Of a stretch of 64,000 nt of DNA, positions 37,289 to 46,602 are shown piece by piece. Both the position numbers and the translations under genes were made by a program. The notes beneath the pieces were generated by a model. The model did not search any database. It saw nothing but the letters and a program-made list of their open reading frames with translations, and had not been told where the DNA came from. The stretch's first letter is position 1, and the number at the start of each line of letters is the position of its first letter. Origin of the DNA: Methylopila jiangsuensis (GTDB lineage: Bacteria > Pseudomonadota > Alphaproteobacteria > Rhizobiales > Methylopilaceae); assembly GCF_027922305.1 (NCBI RefSeq), contig NZ_BSFK01000004.1:1-64000 (forward strand). The letters run 5' to 3'.

Positions 37289-38209
37289 ATGGCTGACGCG
37301 GTGATCCGCAAGCCCGGCTTCGGGGCCGCCGCGCTGACCTTTCTGCTGTCGCTCCTGCTGCCGCCGGCCGGCTACCTCTACATTGGTCACGCCCGTCGCG
37401 GCCTCGCGCAACTGGCCGTCCTGCTCGGGCTGATTGCGCTTCCCGCGTTCGGGCCGGCGGCGCTGTTCCAGAGCGCGGCCGGGCTCGCGGCTTACGTGGC
37501 GCTCGGCGTCATCGCGCTTCTGGCTTTCTTGGCGGACTCCGTCCGTCTCCTGCTCATGGGACGGGCTCGGCGCGGCCTGCCGTATCAGCGCTGGTGGGTC
37601 TACGCGGCGGTCGTGGCGGGATGGTTTGGATACGGCTTTGCGGACGACGCGCTGAAACAGGCCGATCTGAAGACCGTCCGCAGCTACCGGGCCCCAAGCT
37701 CATCCTCGCTGCCGACCCTGCGGACCGGCGAGGCCTTCATCGCGACGCGCCTGAGCGATCCGCTGCGGCGCGGCGATCTCGTGCTTTACCGCGTGGCGAA
37801 CGACGCCCGCGTTGGCCGGGTGATGGCGCTGGGCGGCGACCGCATCGCGATGCGGAACGGCGCGGTGGTCCTCAACGGCGTCGAACTGAAGCGGGAGGCC
37901 GCGCCGCCGTTCGTCTCGCCGGCGGGCGAGGGGATGCCGGCCCGCGAGCTGCCGGCGTTCCGCGAGACCAACGCCGAGGGCCGTTCCTACCTGACGCTCG
38001 ATCTGAACGAGAACGGTTTCCTCGACAACGCCGATGAAGTCGAGGTTCCGGCCGGCCACGTGTTCCTGATGGGCGACAACCGGGACAACTCCTTGGACAG
38101 CCGGGCGCCGGGCGCGGTCGGCTTTGTGCCGGAGGCCAACGTCCCCCGGCGCGTCGGCCTGATCTACTGGAGCCGCGACTCCGACCGGATCGGGACGGTG
38201 GTCGAGTAA
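37289..38209 (+). CDS. Signal peptidase I homologue lacking the catalytic lysine
   Basis: This 306-residue S26-family protein has an extra N-terminal membrane region of about three helices (residues 12-118) before the peptidase domain. The nucleophile box reads PSSSSLPTLRTGE, giving Ser139. The box expected to carry the general-base lysine (K145 in E. coli LepB, in YIKRAVGLPGD) reads RVGRVMALGGD, with glycine at 176. No nearby lysine substitutes. The last box GDNRDNSLDSR is intact. It may be a divergent or inactive signal peptidase, or use another base. The ATG at 37289 has GGGAG about 7 bases upstream. It is convergent with the epimerase gene. Confidence 0.8.
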   Translation: MADAVIRKPGFGAAALTFLLSLLLPPAGYLYIGHARRGLAQLAVLLGLIALPAFGPAALFQSAAGLAAYVALGVIALLAFLADSVRLLLMGRARRGLPYQRWWVYAAVVAGWFGYGFADDALKQADLKTVRSYRAPSSSSLPTLRTGEAFIATRLSDPLRRGDLVLYRVANDARVGRVMALGGDRIAMRNGAVVLNGVELKREAAPPFVSPAGEGMPARELPAFRETNAEGRSYLTLDLNENGFLDNADEVEVPAGHVFLMGDNRDNSLDSRAPGAVGFVPEANVPRRVGLIYWSRDSDRIGTVVE

Positions 38210-38215
38210 GACGCG

Positions 38216-39193
38216 CTACCGGCTGCGCGTCAGACCCTCGTCCAGCCGGATTCCGGCGCGGGCGCCCAGCAGGCGCTCGGCGGCTTCCGTGTCGAAGATC
38301 GCCTTCCGCGCGAACAGCGCGCGTTCGCCGGCTGAGGGCGCCAAGGCCTCGCCTTCGAGACCGGGCAGCCCGAGCCGGCGCCAGAGTTTGGCGGGCGTGG
38401 CGAGCCTCGCGTTCCACGTGAGAGCGGCGGGCGAGAGGCGGCGGGGCGGAGCGTCGCCGAAGGCCCCCGCGAGCGCGCCGAAATAGGCGTTCCAGCTCGG
38501 GGTGTCCGGGCCGACCAGATGAAGCGCCGCCGCGGGGGGCAACTCCAGCCGCTCAGGCCCAGCGAGCCGCCGGGCGGCGGCGGCGGTCAAGGCCGCCACG
38601 TCCTCCACATGGATCAGCGGCGCGATTCCGTCGCCGGCCGCGCCCATGTCGCCCACCGCCCCGGTCGCGAGGCGCCGGCGCAGCTTGTCGATCCAGAACC
38701 GGCTGCCCGGCCCGTAGACAACGCCGGGGCGCAGCAGCAGCGCCCGGCGCGCGGGGTTCTGCGCCGCCCAGTCGCGCGCGGCCCTTTCGCAGGCGACCTT
38801 GGCCTCGCCGTAAGGCCCGAGCGGGCCGAGGCCCTCGTCCTCCTCCCGGATCGGGCCGTCGCGCTCGCCATAAACCGCGATCGAGGACATCAGGATCAGG
38901 CTCGGGACGCCGTTCGCCGCCATGGCCTCCAGCAGCCGCCGGGTCTGGGGCGCCATGTCCGCGTCGGCGCCATAGGCGGCGTGGATCACCACGTCCACGC
39001 CGCTCGTCGCCGCCGCGATCTGCTCCGGCCGGTCGAGGTCGCAGGGCGTGGGCGTGATCGCGGGGGCGAGATCATGCGCAAGCGGCGCCCGGCGCAGGCC
39101 CGCGCGCACCGCGAAGCCCTCGTCCGCCAGCCGGGCCGCGACGCGGGCGCCGATGAAGCCGCCGGCGCCGGTGACGAGCGCGAGGGGCGTCAT
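38216..39193 (-). CDS. NAD-dependent epimerase/dehydratase
   Basis: This 325-residue extended short-chain dehydrogenase of the nucleotide-sugar epimerase type has the Rossmann motif TGAGGFIGARV, the DVVIHAAYG block, and the catalytic Ser-Tyr-Lys with YGEAK. LLRPGVVYGPGSRFW matches sugar-nucleotide-binding members. The substrate is not evident. The ATG overlaps the flippase stop by four bases (ATGA), so it is coupled to the polysaccharide export genes and probably supplies an activated sugar. Confidence 0.85.
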   Translation of the reverse strand: MTPLALVTGAGGFIGARVAARLADEGFAVRAGLRRAPLAHDLAPAITPTPCDLDRPEQIAAATSGVDVVIHAAYGADADMAPQTRRLLEAMAANGVPSLILMSSIAVYGERDGPIREEDEGLGPLGPYGEAKVACERAARDWAAQNPARRALLLRPGVVYGPGSRFWIDKLRRRLATGAVGDMGAAGDGIAPLIHVEDVAALTAAAARRLAGPERLELPPAAALHLVGPDTPSWNAYFGALAGAFGDAPPRRLSPAALTWNARLATPAKLWRRLGLPGLEGEALAPSAGERALFARKAIFDTEAAERLLGARAGIRLDEGLTRSR

Positions 39194-40644
39194 GAGGTGG
39201 TCTCCGCCGGGCGGCCGCGTCGGGGCCGCAGCTCCAGCGCCATGGCGCGCAGGGTGTGACGGGCGAAGACGGCGAGCAGCGCCACATAGAGCGCGGCGCC
39301 TGCCGCCGCGGCGCCGAGCACGGCCGCGAGATCCCCGTAAGGCCGCAGCGCGGCGACCAGCGCGGCCGCGGCGAGCCCCATGGCCGCCGACAGCGCCCAG
39401 GCGGGCGCGAGCGCCACCACGCGCCGCCTGGGGGGCCAGCCGAGCACGGCGGCCGGCAGCAGCAGCGCCATGGCGGCCTGCGCCCCGTCGCCGATCAGGC
39501 GCGCGAAGCCGACGGCCGGCGGCCCGAGCGGGATGGCGAGCACCAGCACCGCAAGGGTGGCGGCGAAGCCGAGCAGGCTGGAGGCGAGCCCGAACTCCGG
39601 CCGCCCCGCCGCCGACAGCGCGGTGAACACCAGCCGCGCGGGCACGGCGAGCGCCCCGCCGAGCGCGAGGCAGACGGCGATCTCGCCGGCCGACTCCCAG
39701 CCCGGCCCCGCCACCAGCGGCAGCAGCGCCGGCGTCACCGCCGCAAGCCCCACGAACACCGGCGCGATCAGATAGGCGGTCCGCCCCGCCACCAGCCCCG
39801 GCGTGGCGCCGGGCCGGGCGAAGAACGAGAACGACAGGTTGTGGGCGGTGGCCACGATCGCGCCGCGGATCGGCTCGATCAGCCGCATGGCCATGTTGAC
39901 GTAGCCGAGCGTGGTGACGCCGTAGGCCGCGCCCACCACGGTGTTGAAGGCGAGGTAGGTCAGGTTGTCCGCGAGCCGTTCCAGAAACGAGAAGCCGGCG
40001 AAGCGGCTGAGCTCCTTCAGCCGCGCGGTGGACCAGCGCGGCCGGATGAGCGCGCCGAGCCGCGCCTGCAGCAGGACGGCGCGGGCGATCATCACGAACA
40101 GCCGCACCCCGATCAGCGCCCAGACGCCCGCGCCGGCGACGGCGAGGGCGAGGCTCAACGAGACGCCGATCACATGGCCCATGAGGCTGGCGTAGGCCAC
40201 GTCGTTGAAGCGGCGGCGGCGGCGGGCGAGCGCGGTGGCGATGTCGGTGTGGCCGCTGAAGAACATGGCGAGTGACGCCACCGGCAGCAGCAGCCCGAGC
40301 TCCGGCGCGTCGTAGAAGGCGCCGAGCGCCATGCCGCCGGGAATGGTGAGCAGCAGCAGCGCAAGCCCCGCGAGCCACGAGGCGGCGAGCGCCGCCTCCA
40401 GATGCGAGCGCCGCAGCCGCTTGCGCTGGGCCAGCGCTTCCTCGAACGGCGCGCCCACGAACACGGAGAGCACGGCGACCACGGTCAGCGCCAGCGCCGT
40501 GACGCCGAAGTCGCGCGGCTCCAGCAGGCGCGACAGCACGGCGGTGCTGAGGGTGAGCAGAAGGATGCGGCCGATGGCGTCCGCGCCGGCCCAGCCGATC
40601 CAGCCGATCACCTTCGTCCCGCGTGGGCGCGCGCTTTCGGGCAT
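39190..40644 (-). CDS. Wzx-type polysaccharide flippase
   Basis: This is a 484-residue integral membrane protein with about twelve to fourteen hydrophobic segments. Features of the polysaccharide-transporter (MOP) family include SRLLEPRDFGVTALALTVV at the N-terminus, ELSRFAGFSFLERLADNLTYL in the middle and a repeated half. It would flip lipid-linked oligosaccharide to the periplasm. It starts 23 bases after the Wzz-type gene and overlaps the epimerase start, so the three form one operon. Confidence 0.87.
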   Translation of the reverse strand: MPESARPRGTKVIGWIGWAGADAIGRILLLTLSTAVLSRLLEPRDFGVTALALTVVAVLSVFVGAPFEEALAQRKRLRRSHLEAALAASWLAGLALLLLTIPGGMALGAFYDAPELGLLLPVASLAMFFSGHTDIATALARRRRRFNDVAYASLMGHVIGVSLSLALAVAGAGVWALIGVRLFVMIARAVLLQARLGALIRPRWSTARLKELSRFAGFSFLERLADNLTYLAFNTVVGAAYGVTTLGYVNMAMRLIEPIRGAIVATAHNLSFSFFARPGATPGLVAGRTAYLIAPVFVGLAAVTPALLPLVAGPGWESAGEIAVCLALGGALAVPARLVFTALSAAGRPEFGLASSLLGFAATLAVLVLAIPLGPPAVGFARLIGDGAQAAMALLLPAAVLGWPPRRRVVALAPAWALSAAMGLAAAALVAALRPYGDLAAVLGAAAAGAALYVALLAVFARHTLRAMALELRPRRGRPAETTS

Positions 40645-40667
40645 GGGAGACTTACGCCGCCCCGCGG

Positions 40668-42368
40668 TCAGCGGATCAGGCGCCGGTCATCCGCAGGCCG
40701 GGGGCCCGCCGCGGCCGCGGCCCGGCGCAGGGCCTCCGACAGGCGCGACGAGGCGTCCTCGGCGGCGACGGGCGCGACCGGCGAGGCCGGCGTCGGGGAG
40801 GGGGCGGGCGCGACCTCCGGCCGGACCGTGACGTCCGGCTGGGCCGCGAGGTCCGGCTTCGGCGCGAGGTCCGCCGCCGGCCGGCGGCGGCCGATGGGGC
40901 CGGTGGACCTGTAGATGGCGCCGCGGCGCTGGGCGCGGCCGAACGACGCCATGGCCCAGAGCGCGACGGCGCCCAGCGCCAGCATCACGCCGAGCGTCGC
41001 GCCGACGATCGCCCAGGCGGCGCTCGCGACCAGACCGGAGCCTGCGCTCGCCGGCACGGCGGTGGAGGCGATCCGCAGGTTGACGGCGGAGATGCGGCCG
41101 AACTCATCCGCCTCGCGGGAGCGGTTCTCGAACGAGGTCAGGAGCCCGCGATTGGCGGCGGCCTCCTGCTCCAGCGCGTTCAGTTCGATCTGGTTCTGGC
41201 GGGCGCGGCCGACCTCCGCCGTCAGGTCGGAGACGCGGCGGTTCAGCTCCTGCTGCTCGTTCTCCGCGCGGCCGAGATCGACGCGGGCGGCGTCGCGGAT
41301 GCGGTTCAGCTCGAAGCGGATGCCCTGCTCGATCTCGGTGACGCGCGAGCGCGCGTTGGTGAGCGCGGGATGGCGCGGGCCGAGGTTGAGGCTGGCCTCG
41401 GCCAGATTCTCCCGCGCCGCGCTCAGCCGCTCGATCAGATAGGACACGGTGCGCATGTCCTCGGTGGCGGTCAGCGCGCCGAGCGAGCCCAGATTGCGCT
41501 GCGCCTCGTCGAACTGGCGCACGCGGGCGGCGGCCTTGGCGGCGCGCCCCTGCGCCGCTGTGGCCTCGGTGACGGCCTCCTCCAGCCTCTGCTCCACCAC
41601 CAGCCGGTCGCCGGCCTTGACGAGGCCGTGCTCGCGGCGGAAGCGCTCGGCCTTGGCCTCGGACTCCGCCAGACGGTTGCGCAGCGTCTCCAGCCGTCCG
41701 GTGAGCTCCTGCGTCAGCTTGCGGCCGGATTCGGCGCGGGTGTCGGCGTCCTCGGCGATGAAGGCGCGCACCACCCCGTTGGCGATTCGCGCCGCGAGGT
41801 CCGACGTGGCGGCGGTGGCGGCCACGTCGACCAGATAGCTCCGCTCGCCGCGCTTGATGACGAGCGCGCGCCGGAGCGCGTTGACCATGCCGGGGTCGGC
41901 CCGCTCCTCGGCCCCGAGGCTGCCCCGCAGATCGTCCTCGCCGGTTTTTTCCGCGGCGGCCGCCGCGTCGCGCAGGCTTTTGCGGAAGGCGGGGTCGTCG
42001 GCCAGATTCTCGGTCCGGATCGCCCGGGCCAGCACGCGCTCGGAGGTGATGAGCTGCATCTGGCTTTCGACGAAATTGATGGCGGCGTTGGCGTCGAGCT
42101 GGCTGTTGACCATCTCGTTCGGGAACACCTGCAGCGCGCGCGGATCGATCAGCAGCTGGGCGGTCGCCACATGCTTCGACGGCAGAGTTGCCTTGACCGC
42201 GAGGCCGAGCACGGCGCCGACCACGGCGAGCGCCAGCACCAGCCACACGGCCCGCCGCAGGTGCGAGAGGAACGCGTCGAACGCCTGCGGCCAGGTCTGC
42301 GCCGAAGTCTGCGCCGAATCTCGCGTGAACGTCTGCGGCTCCGGGGCGGCGGCTGGCTGCTGGGTCAT
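40668..42368 (-). CDS. Wzz/GumC-type polysaccharide chain-length protein
   Basis: This 566-residue inner-membrane protein has two helices (about 38-60 and 455-478) bracketing a long periplasmic coiled coil rich in Arg, Glu and Ala. The N-terminal Wzz signature includes SKHVATAQLLIDPRALQVFPNE, and the second helix is preceded by the Pro-containing TAVPAS. Unlike ExoP-type proteins it has no C-terminal tyrosine kinase; after the second helix there is a basic then Pro/Ala/Glu-rich tail of about 90 residues. It controls polymer length or export together with the flippase gene. No polymerase or glycosyltransferase is adjacent. Confidence 0.88.
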   Translation of the reverse strand: MTQQPAAAPEPQTFTRDSAQTSAQTWPQAFDAFLSHLRRAVWLVLALAVVGAVLGLAVKATLPSKHVATAQLLIDPRALQVFPNEMVNSQLDANAAINFVESQMQLITSERVLARAIRTENLADDPAFRKSLRDAAAAAEKTGEDDLRGSLGAEERADPGMVNALRRALVIKRGERSYLVDVAATAATSDLAARIANGVVRAFIAEDADTRAESGRKLTQELTGRLETLRNRLAESEAKAERFRREHGLVKAGDRLVVEQRLEEAVTEATAAQGRAAKAAARVRQFDEAQRNLGSLGALTATEDMRTVSYLIERLSAARENLAEASLNLGPRHPALTNARSRVTEIEQGIRFELNRIRDAARVDLGRAENEQQELNRRVSDLTAEVGRARQNQIELNALEQEAAANRGLLTSFENRSREADEFGRISAVNLRIASTAVPASAGSGLVASAAWAIVGATLGVMLALGAVALWAMASFGRAQRRGAIYRSTGPIGRRRPAADLAPKPDLAAQPDVTVRPEVAPAPSPTPASPVAPVAAEDASSRLSEALRRAAAAAGPRPADDRRLIR

Positions 42369-42750
42369 CGTCCTGCCGTTCTCCGCCTCGTTCGCGACCT
42401 TCGACGGATCACGCCCGCCACTCGGAACAAACTCCTGCTACGACAAGCTTAACATGCCGTTCCCCGAGCGGGAGTCCCAAGAGTCGCGGCGCTTGCGGGG
42501 AGGCGGCCGAAGCCGCCTCCCCGCTTCGCTCCGGCCGGGAATGGCGTGGCCGGACCGACGTCGGCGAGGCGCGGAGGGCGCCCCGAAGATCGACGCTGCG
42601 ACCTCAGAATGGCGAGGAAATCCGGAAAAAGCGAGTAAAATTGGATTTAAATCGCGTGGAACCCCTGTCTGAACTGAAAACAGGGTTAACAGCCTAAGAG
42701 ATGTGCTCGGAAGTCCAAGTATTGATGTCCATTATGAGACGGATCATGCC
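42369..42750. other. 382-base gap between glk and the Wzz-type gene
   Basis: No gene is seen. A perfect 11-bp stem with a CGAA tetraloop (42497-42507 with 42512-42522) is the main structure and has no U-run. A weak 6-bp inverted repeat (42663-42668 with 42680-42685) and a palindrome GCCTCAGCGTGAGGC at 42748-42762 overlap the glk stop. The promoter of the polysaccharide operon should lie in this gap but was not located. Confidence 0.5.
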
Positions 42751-43713
42751 TCAGCGTGAGGCGCCGTCCCGTTCTGGGGCAGGTCCCGCAAGCGCGGCGC
42801 AGCCGATCAGGCCCGCCACGTCCGACGTCACGATCACGGTGGCGGTGCGGCGCATCAGATCGTCATGGGGGCGCTTGGCCTCGAAGGCGGCGCGGAACGC
42901 CGCCGGGTCGATCAGCGCGCTGAGGCGCGGAACCACGCCGCCGCAGAGGTAGACGCCGCCCTGGGCGCCCAGCGTCAGCGCCATGTCGCCGGCGAAGCGC
43001 GCCAGCAACCGGAGATAGAGCGCGACCGAGGCGAGGGCGTGGACGTCGCCGGCCTCCGCCCGCGTGCGCACCTCGGCCGTGTCGATCGCCGCGTCCCCCC
43101 GGCCTGCGACCGCGCCGGCCGCCGCGTGCAGCCGGGCGAGGCCGGGCCCGGACAGAGCCCATTCCGCCGACACCCGCCCGAAGTCGCGCCGGAGCGCCTG
43201 CAGGATCGCAAACTCCTCAGAGTCGATCGCGGCGAGTTCGATGTGGCCGCCCTCGCTCGGCGCCGGAATCCAGCCGCCGCCCGCCGGCCGCAACCCGGCG
43301 ACGCCGAGCCCGGTGCCGGGGCCGAGCGCCGCCTTGGGCGCATGGATCGGGGTCGCCTCGCCGATGGGGGTCAGTTCGTCGGCGCTGTAATGGGGCAGGG
43401 CGGCGGCCTGGGCCACGAAGTCGTTCACCAGCGCCACGCGCGTCAGGCCGAAGCGGCGCTCCAGCGCGTGGCCGTCGATCAGCCAGTCCCGGTTGGTGAG
43501 GCGCATGGCGTCGCCGAACACCGGCCCGGCGACCGCGAGCACGGCGCGGTCCGGCCGCTCGGGCGCGGCGTCCAGATAGGCGGCGACCTCGTCCTCGAAC
43601 GTGGCGAAGCCGTCGTTGGCGAGCGTTCGCACGGCGCGGGGACGCACGGCGTCCCCGTCCACCAGACCGAAGCGGCCGTTCGTGCCGCCGATGTCGCCGA
43701 CGAGGAGGGTCAA
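42751..43713 (-). CDS. glk: Glucokinase
   Basis: This 320-residue ROK-unrelated bacterial glucokinase (Pfam Glucokinase, E. coli Glk type) phosphorylates glucose with ATP. The phosphate-1 motif is VGDIGGTNGRFGL. ALVNDFVAQAAALP carries the catalytic Asp, LGPGTGLGVAGL and PSEGGHIEL follow, and the C-terminal GGVYLCGGVVPR is typical. It lies 68 bases downstream of an ABM-domain gene on the same strand. Confidence 0.95.
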   Translation of the reverse strand: MTLLVGDIGGTNGRFGLVDGDAVRPRAVRTLANDGFATFEDEVAAYLDAAPERPDRAVLAVAGPVFGDAMRLTNRDWLIDGHALERRFGLTRVALVNDFVAQAAALPHYSADELTPIGEATPIHAPKAALGPGTGLGVAGLRPAGGGWIPAPSEGGHIELAAIDSEEFAILQALRRDFGRVSAEWALSGPGLARLHAAAGAVAGRGDAAIDTAEVRTRAEAGDVHALASVALYLRLLARFAGDMALTLGAQGGVYLCGGVVPRLSALIDPAAFRAAFEAKRPHDDLMRRTATVIVTSDVAGLIGCAALAGPAPERDGASR

Positions 43714-43781
43714 GGCTGAAGACTCACGGGATCAGGCGGGGCGGGAGACGCGGGTCACAGGGCGGCATTCGACGGCGCCGG

Positions 43782-44063
43782 TCAACCGAGATCGAACAGC
43801 CGCACACGTCGCACCTTGACGAACGGCCGGACAGCCTCCTCAAAGGCGAGGCGCGCGGGCGCGTCGTCGGCCTCCGCCGCGGCGTCGCTGGCGTAGAGCG
43901 TCGAGGTGAGGAAGAAGCCCGGCGCCTCGGGGTCCTCGGCGATGGCGACGCCCCGGCATTCGGGATCGCTGCGCTCCATCTCCCGCGCGCTCGCGAACGC
44001 CGCCGCCCGGAAGGCGGCGATGTTCTGGGGCTCGACCTCGAAGACGGTGGCGACAAGCTTCAT
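43782..44063 (-). CDS. ABM-domain (putative quinol monooxygenase-like) protein
   Basis: This 93-residue single-domain protein has the dimeric ferredoxin-like fold of the antibiotic-biosynthesis monooxygenase group: MKLVATVFEVEPQNIAAFRAAAFASA, then REMERSDPECRGVAIAEDPEAPGFFLTSTLYAS and a C-terminal strand. Family members include quinol oxygenases and stress proteins; function here is unknown. It is divergent from the RluA gene, with 59 bases between starts. Confidence 0.75.
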   Translation of the reverse strand: MKLVATVFEVEPQNIAAFRAAAFASAREMERSDPECRGVAIAEDPEAPGFFLTSTLYASDAAAEADDAPARLAFEEAVRPFVKVRRVRLFDLG

Positions 44064-44122
44064 GAGCGCGACATAGTGCGGGCGCGACGCCCGCCAACAC
44101 ACAAAAGGGTCCTTGAGCCGAG

Positions 44123-44848
44123 ATGACCGCGCCCGCCTTCGCGCCCGACGACCTGACCGCCCGCGTGCTGCACCGGGACGGCCTGATGCTGGTGGTGGAC
44201 AAGCCCGCCGGCGTGCCGGTCCACGCCGGTCCCAAGGGCGGGCTCAATCTGGAGAGCATGTTCCACGCGCTGCGCTTCGGCCTGCCGCGCGATCCGGCGC
44301 TGGCGCACCGGCTCGACAAGGACACCAGCGGCTGCCTGGTGCTGGGGCGACACCGCAAGGCGCTCGCCCGGCTCGGCAAGCTTTTCGCCAACGGGCGGGT
44401 GGGCAAGACCTACTGGGCGGTGACGCGGGGCGCGCCCGACGCGGACCAGGGCCGCATCGACGCCCCCCTCGCCAAGCGCAGCCCCGATCGGGGCTGGTGG
44501 ATGGCGGTCGATCCCGCGGGCGCGCCCTCCGCCACCGAATGGCGGGTGCTGGCGCGGGGCGCGGGCCTCGCCTTCGTGGAGTTCACGCCGCTGACCGGCC
44601 GCACGCACCAGATCCGCGTCCACGCCGCCCATCTCGGCATGCCGCTGCTGGGCGATCCCATCTACGGCGCGGAGCCGGCGGGCGGGGCGCGGCTGCATCT
44701 TCACGCCCGGTCCATCCGCGTGCCGATGCGGGAGAACCAGCCGCCGGTGCAGGTGACCGCGCCGCCGCCGCCGCACATGGCCGAGACCTTCGCGGCGATG
44801 GGCTGGCGCGTGGACGAGGATGAAGCCGCCCTATATGCCCCCGCCTGA
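44123..44848 (+). CDS. RluA-family pseudouridine synthase
   Basis: This 241-residue enzyme isomerises uridine to pseudouridine in rRNA or tRNA. The catalytic aspartate is in AHRLDKDTSGCLVLG. Other family blocks are LMLVVDKPAGVPVHAGPKGG, GKTYWAVTRG and LTGRTHQIRVHAAHLGMPLLGDPIYG. There is no S4 domain at the N-terminus, so it resembles RluA/TruC-type short members. Target site is not determinable from sequence. The next gene may begin inside its last codons. Confidence 0.92.
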   Translation: MTAPAFAPDDLTARVLHRDGLMLVVDKPAGVPVHAGPKGGLNLESMFHALRFGLPRDPALAHRLDKDTSGCLVLGRHRKALARLGKLFANGRVGKTYWAVTRGAPDADQGRIDAPLAKRSPDRGWWMAVDPAGAPSATEWRVLARGAGLAFVEFTPLTGRTHQIRVHAAHLGMPLLGDPIYGAEPAGGARLHLHARSIRVPMRENQPPVQVTAPPPPHMAETFAAMGWRVDEDEAALYAPA

Positions 44849-44888
44849 CGGCGCGCCCGCGCCGGAACAGCCTCACGGACGGACGCCC

Positions 44889-45869
44889 ATGGCCCGCTGC
44901 CTCGTGCTGCTCAACCCCCGCGCCGGAACCCTGAAGGACCTCGCCGCCGCAAGCGGCGGGGAGCCTGCGGAGAAGGTGCGGCAGGCCTTCGCCGCGGCCG
45001 GCAAGGACGTGGACGTGCGCATGGCGCCGCCGCGCGATCTCCGCTCGGTGCTGGACGAACTCGCCCGGAGCGACGACCATGACGAGATCATCGTCGGCGG
45101 CGGCGACGGCTCGCTGTCCCGCTCGCTCGACAAGCTGCTCGCTTCCGGCAAGACCTTCGGCGTGCTGCCCTTCGGCACCATGAACCTGCTGGCGCGGGAC
45201 CTCGGCGTGCCGCAGGAGATCGACGAGGCGATCGCGGCGCTCGCCCGCTCGGAGCCGGCGGAGGTGGACCTCGGCTCCATCAACGGCCGGCCGTTCCACT
45301 CCATCTCCGGCCTCGGCTTCTTCGCCCAGATGGCGCGGGCGCGGGAGGCGGCGCGGGGGCTGAAGGGGCTTGGCCGCTACGCCGGCTTCACGGTGGCGGC
45401 GCTCCGGGCGTTCTTCCGCTCCGGCCGCTCCCGCTACCAGCTCGAGATCGACGGCGCGCCGCTGGTGGTGGAGGCCACGGCGGTGCTCGTGACCAACAAC
45501 CCCTTCGGCGACGGCGCCTGGCGGCGGCCGCGGCTCGACACGGGCGAGCTTGAGGTGATCGTCGCCCATTCGGGCTCGATGCGCGAGCGCCTCAGGCTCG
45601 GCGTGGACGTGGTGGCGGGCGGCTGGCGCGCCAATCCGCTGATCGAGGTGTTCCGGGCGCGCCGCGTGGAGGTGCGCAAGTCCCGCCGGCCGCGGGTGTG
45701 GGTGGCGACCGACGGCGAACTCAGCCGCGAGCCGACGCCGATCGTCTACGAGATTCGTCCGAAGGCCGCGCGCATGCTGCGTCCGCGGATGTCCGCCGAT
45801 GCGCTGTCCGCCGCCCCGGCCGCGCTTGCGCCGGGCGCGGAGACGCGCGTTCCCGAACGGGAGGGCTGA
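44889..45869 (+). CDS. Diacylglycerol/lipid kinase-family protein
   Basis: This protein has the DAGK catalytic fold: the start MARCLVLLNPRAGTLKDLAA, the nucleotide motif EIIVGGGDGSLSRSLD, LPFGTMNLLARDLGVP, and the beta-rich C-terminal half with VATDGELSREPTPIVYEI. It probably phosphorylates diacylglycerol or a related lipid. The ATG at 44889 gives the family N-terminus (326 residues). The frame also has an ATG at 44820 that would overlap the RluA gene by 29 bases and add 23 low-complexity residues. The last 35 residues are Ala/Pro-rich. Confidence 0.88.
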   Translation: MARCLVLLNPRAGTLKDLAAASGGEPAEKVRQAFAAAGKDVDVRMAPPRDLRSVLDELARSDDHDEIIVGGGDGSLSRSLDKLLASGKTFGVLPFGTMNLLARDLGVPQEIDEAIAALARSEPAEVDLGSINGRPFHSISGLGFFAQMARAREAARGLKGLGRYAGFTVAALRAFFRSGRSRYQLEIDGAPLVVEATAVLVTNNPFGDGAWRRPRLDTGELEVIVAHSGSMRERLRLGVDVVAGGWRANPLIEVFRARRVEVRKSRRPRVWVATDGELSREPTPIVYEIRPKAARMLRPRMSADALSAAPAALAPGAETRVPEREG

Positions 45870-45882
45870 CCGGCGGCGGCGC

Positions 45883-46602
45883 TCAGGCCGCCACCAGCGC
45901 GCCTGCGCTCGCCGGCAGGGCGCGGGGCGTGGTCACCGCGCCGGAATGCAGGAGGCGCAGCACGGAGCGCACGCCGGCGTCGTGGGTCTCTGCGACCTGG
46001 CGGATCTCCTCGGCGTCGTCGAGGGTGGGCGCGAAGCCGAACACGAAGGCGCGCACCCGGATGGTCATCATGGCGTTGTGGAAGGCGTGCATGAGCGTGC
46101 GTTCGCCCTCCAGGAGCGGACGCTCCGCCAGCGACGGCACGCCTTCCTCCGCCCGCCACTGGTCGAGCAGCGCCATCCACACCGGCCAGCTGCGGGCGAG
46201 GTTGCGCGCCACGGGCTCGGCGTAGGAATCAAGCCCGGCGCGGAACAGCAGCCGGGTGGTGGTGGCGGTCATGCGGCCGATCATTCCGGCGTAGACGTCG
46301 GCGACCCTGTCGACCATGGGCTGGCCGGCGGAGGCGGCGAAGGCCTCGAGCGCGCCTTCGCTCCAGTGGGTCCGGAACGCTTCGGCGAACACGGCCTCGA
46401 TCAGGTCGGTCTTGCTGTCGAAATAGCGGTAGAGCAACGCCTGGGTGACGCCGATCGAGGCGGCGAGGTCCCGCGTCGGGCCGCTGAAACCGTTGTCCGC
46501 GAAGAAGGAGCAGGCCGCGGTCACGATCTGGGCGCGGCGTGCGTCGCCGGCGAGGCGCGGGGCGCGCTTGCGGGCGACCGAGGCGAGATGTGTGACGGTC
46601 AT
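45883..46602 (-). CDS. TetR-family transcriptional regulator
   Basis: This 239-residue repressor-type protein has an N-terminal TetR helix-turn-helix: IVTAACSFFADNGFSGPTRDLAASIGVTQALLYRYFDSKTDLIEAVF. The C-terminal ligand domain is all-helical and not assignable. The ATG at 46600-46602 is used; a longer open frame upstream has no homology. It is divergent from sdhC with a gap of about 400 bases and convergent with the lipid kinase gene. Its target is unknown. Confidence 0.9.
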   Translation of the reverse strand: MTVTHLASVARKRAPRLAGDARRAQIVTAACSFFADNGFSGPTRDLAASIGVTQALLYRYFDSKTDLIEAVFAEAFRTHWSEGALEAFAASAGQPMVDRVADVYAGMIGRMTATTTRLLFRAGLDSYAEPVARNLARSWPVWMALLDQWRAEEGVPSLAERPLLEGERTLMHAFHNAMMTIRVRAFVFGFAPTLDDAEEIRQVAETHDAGVRSVLRLLHSGAVTTPRALPASAGALVAA

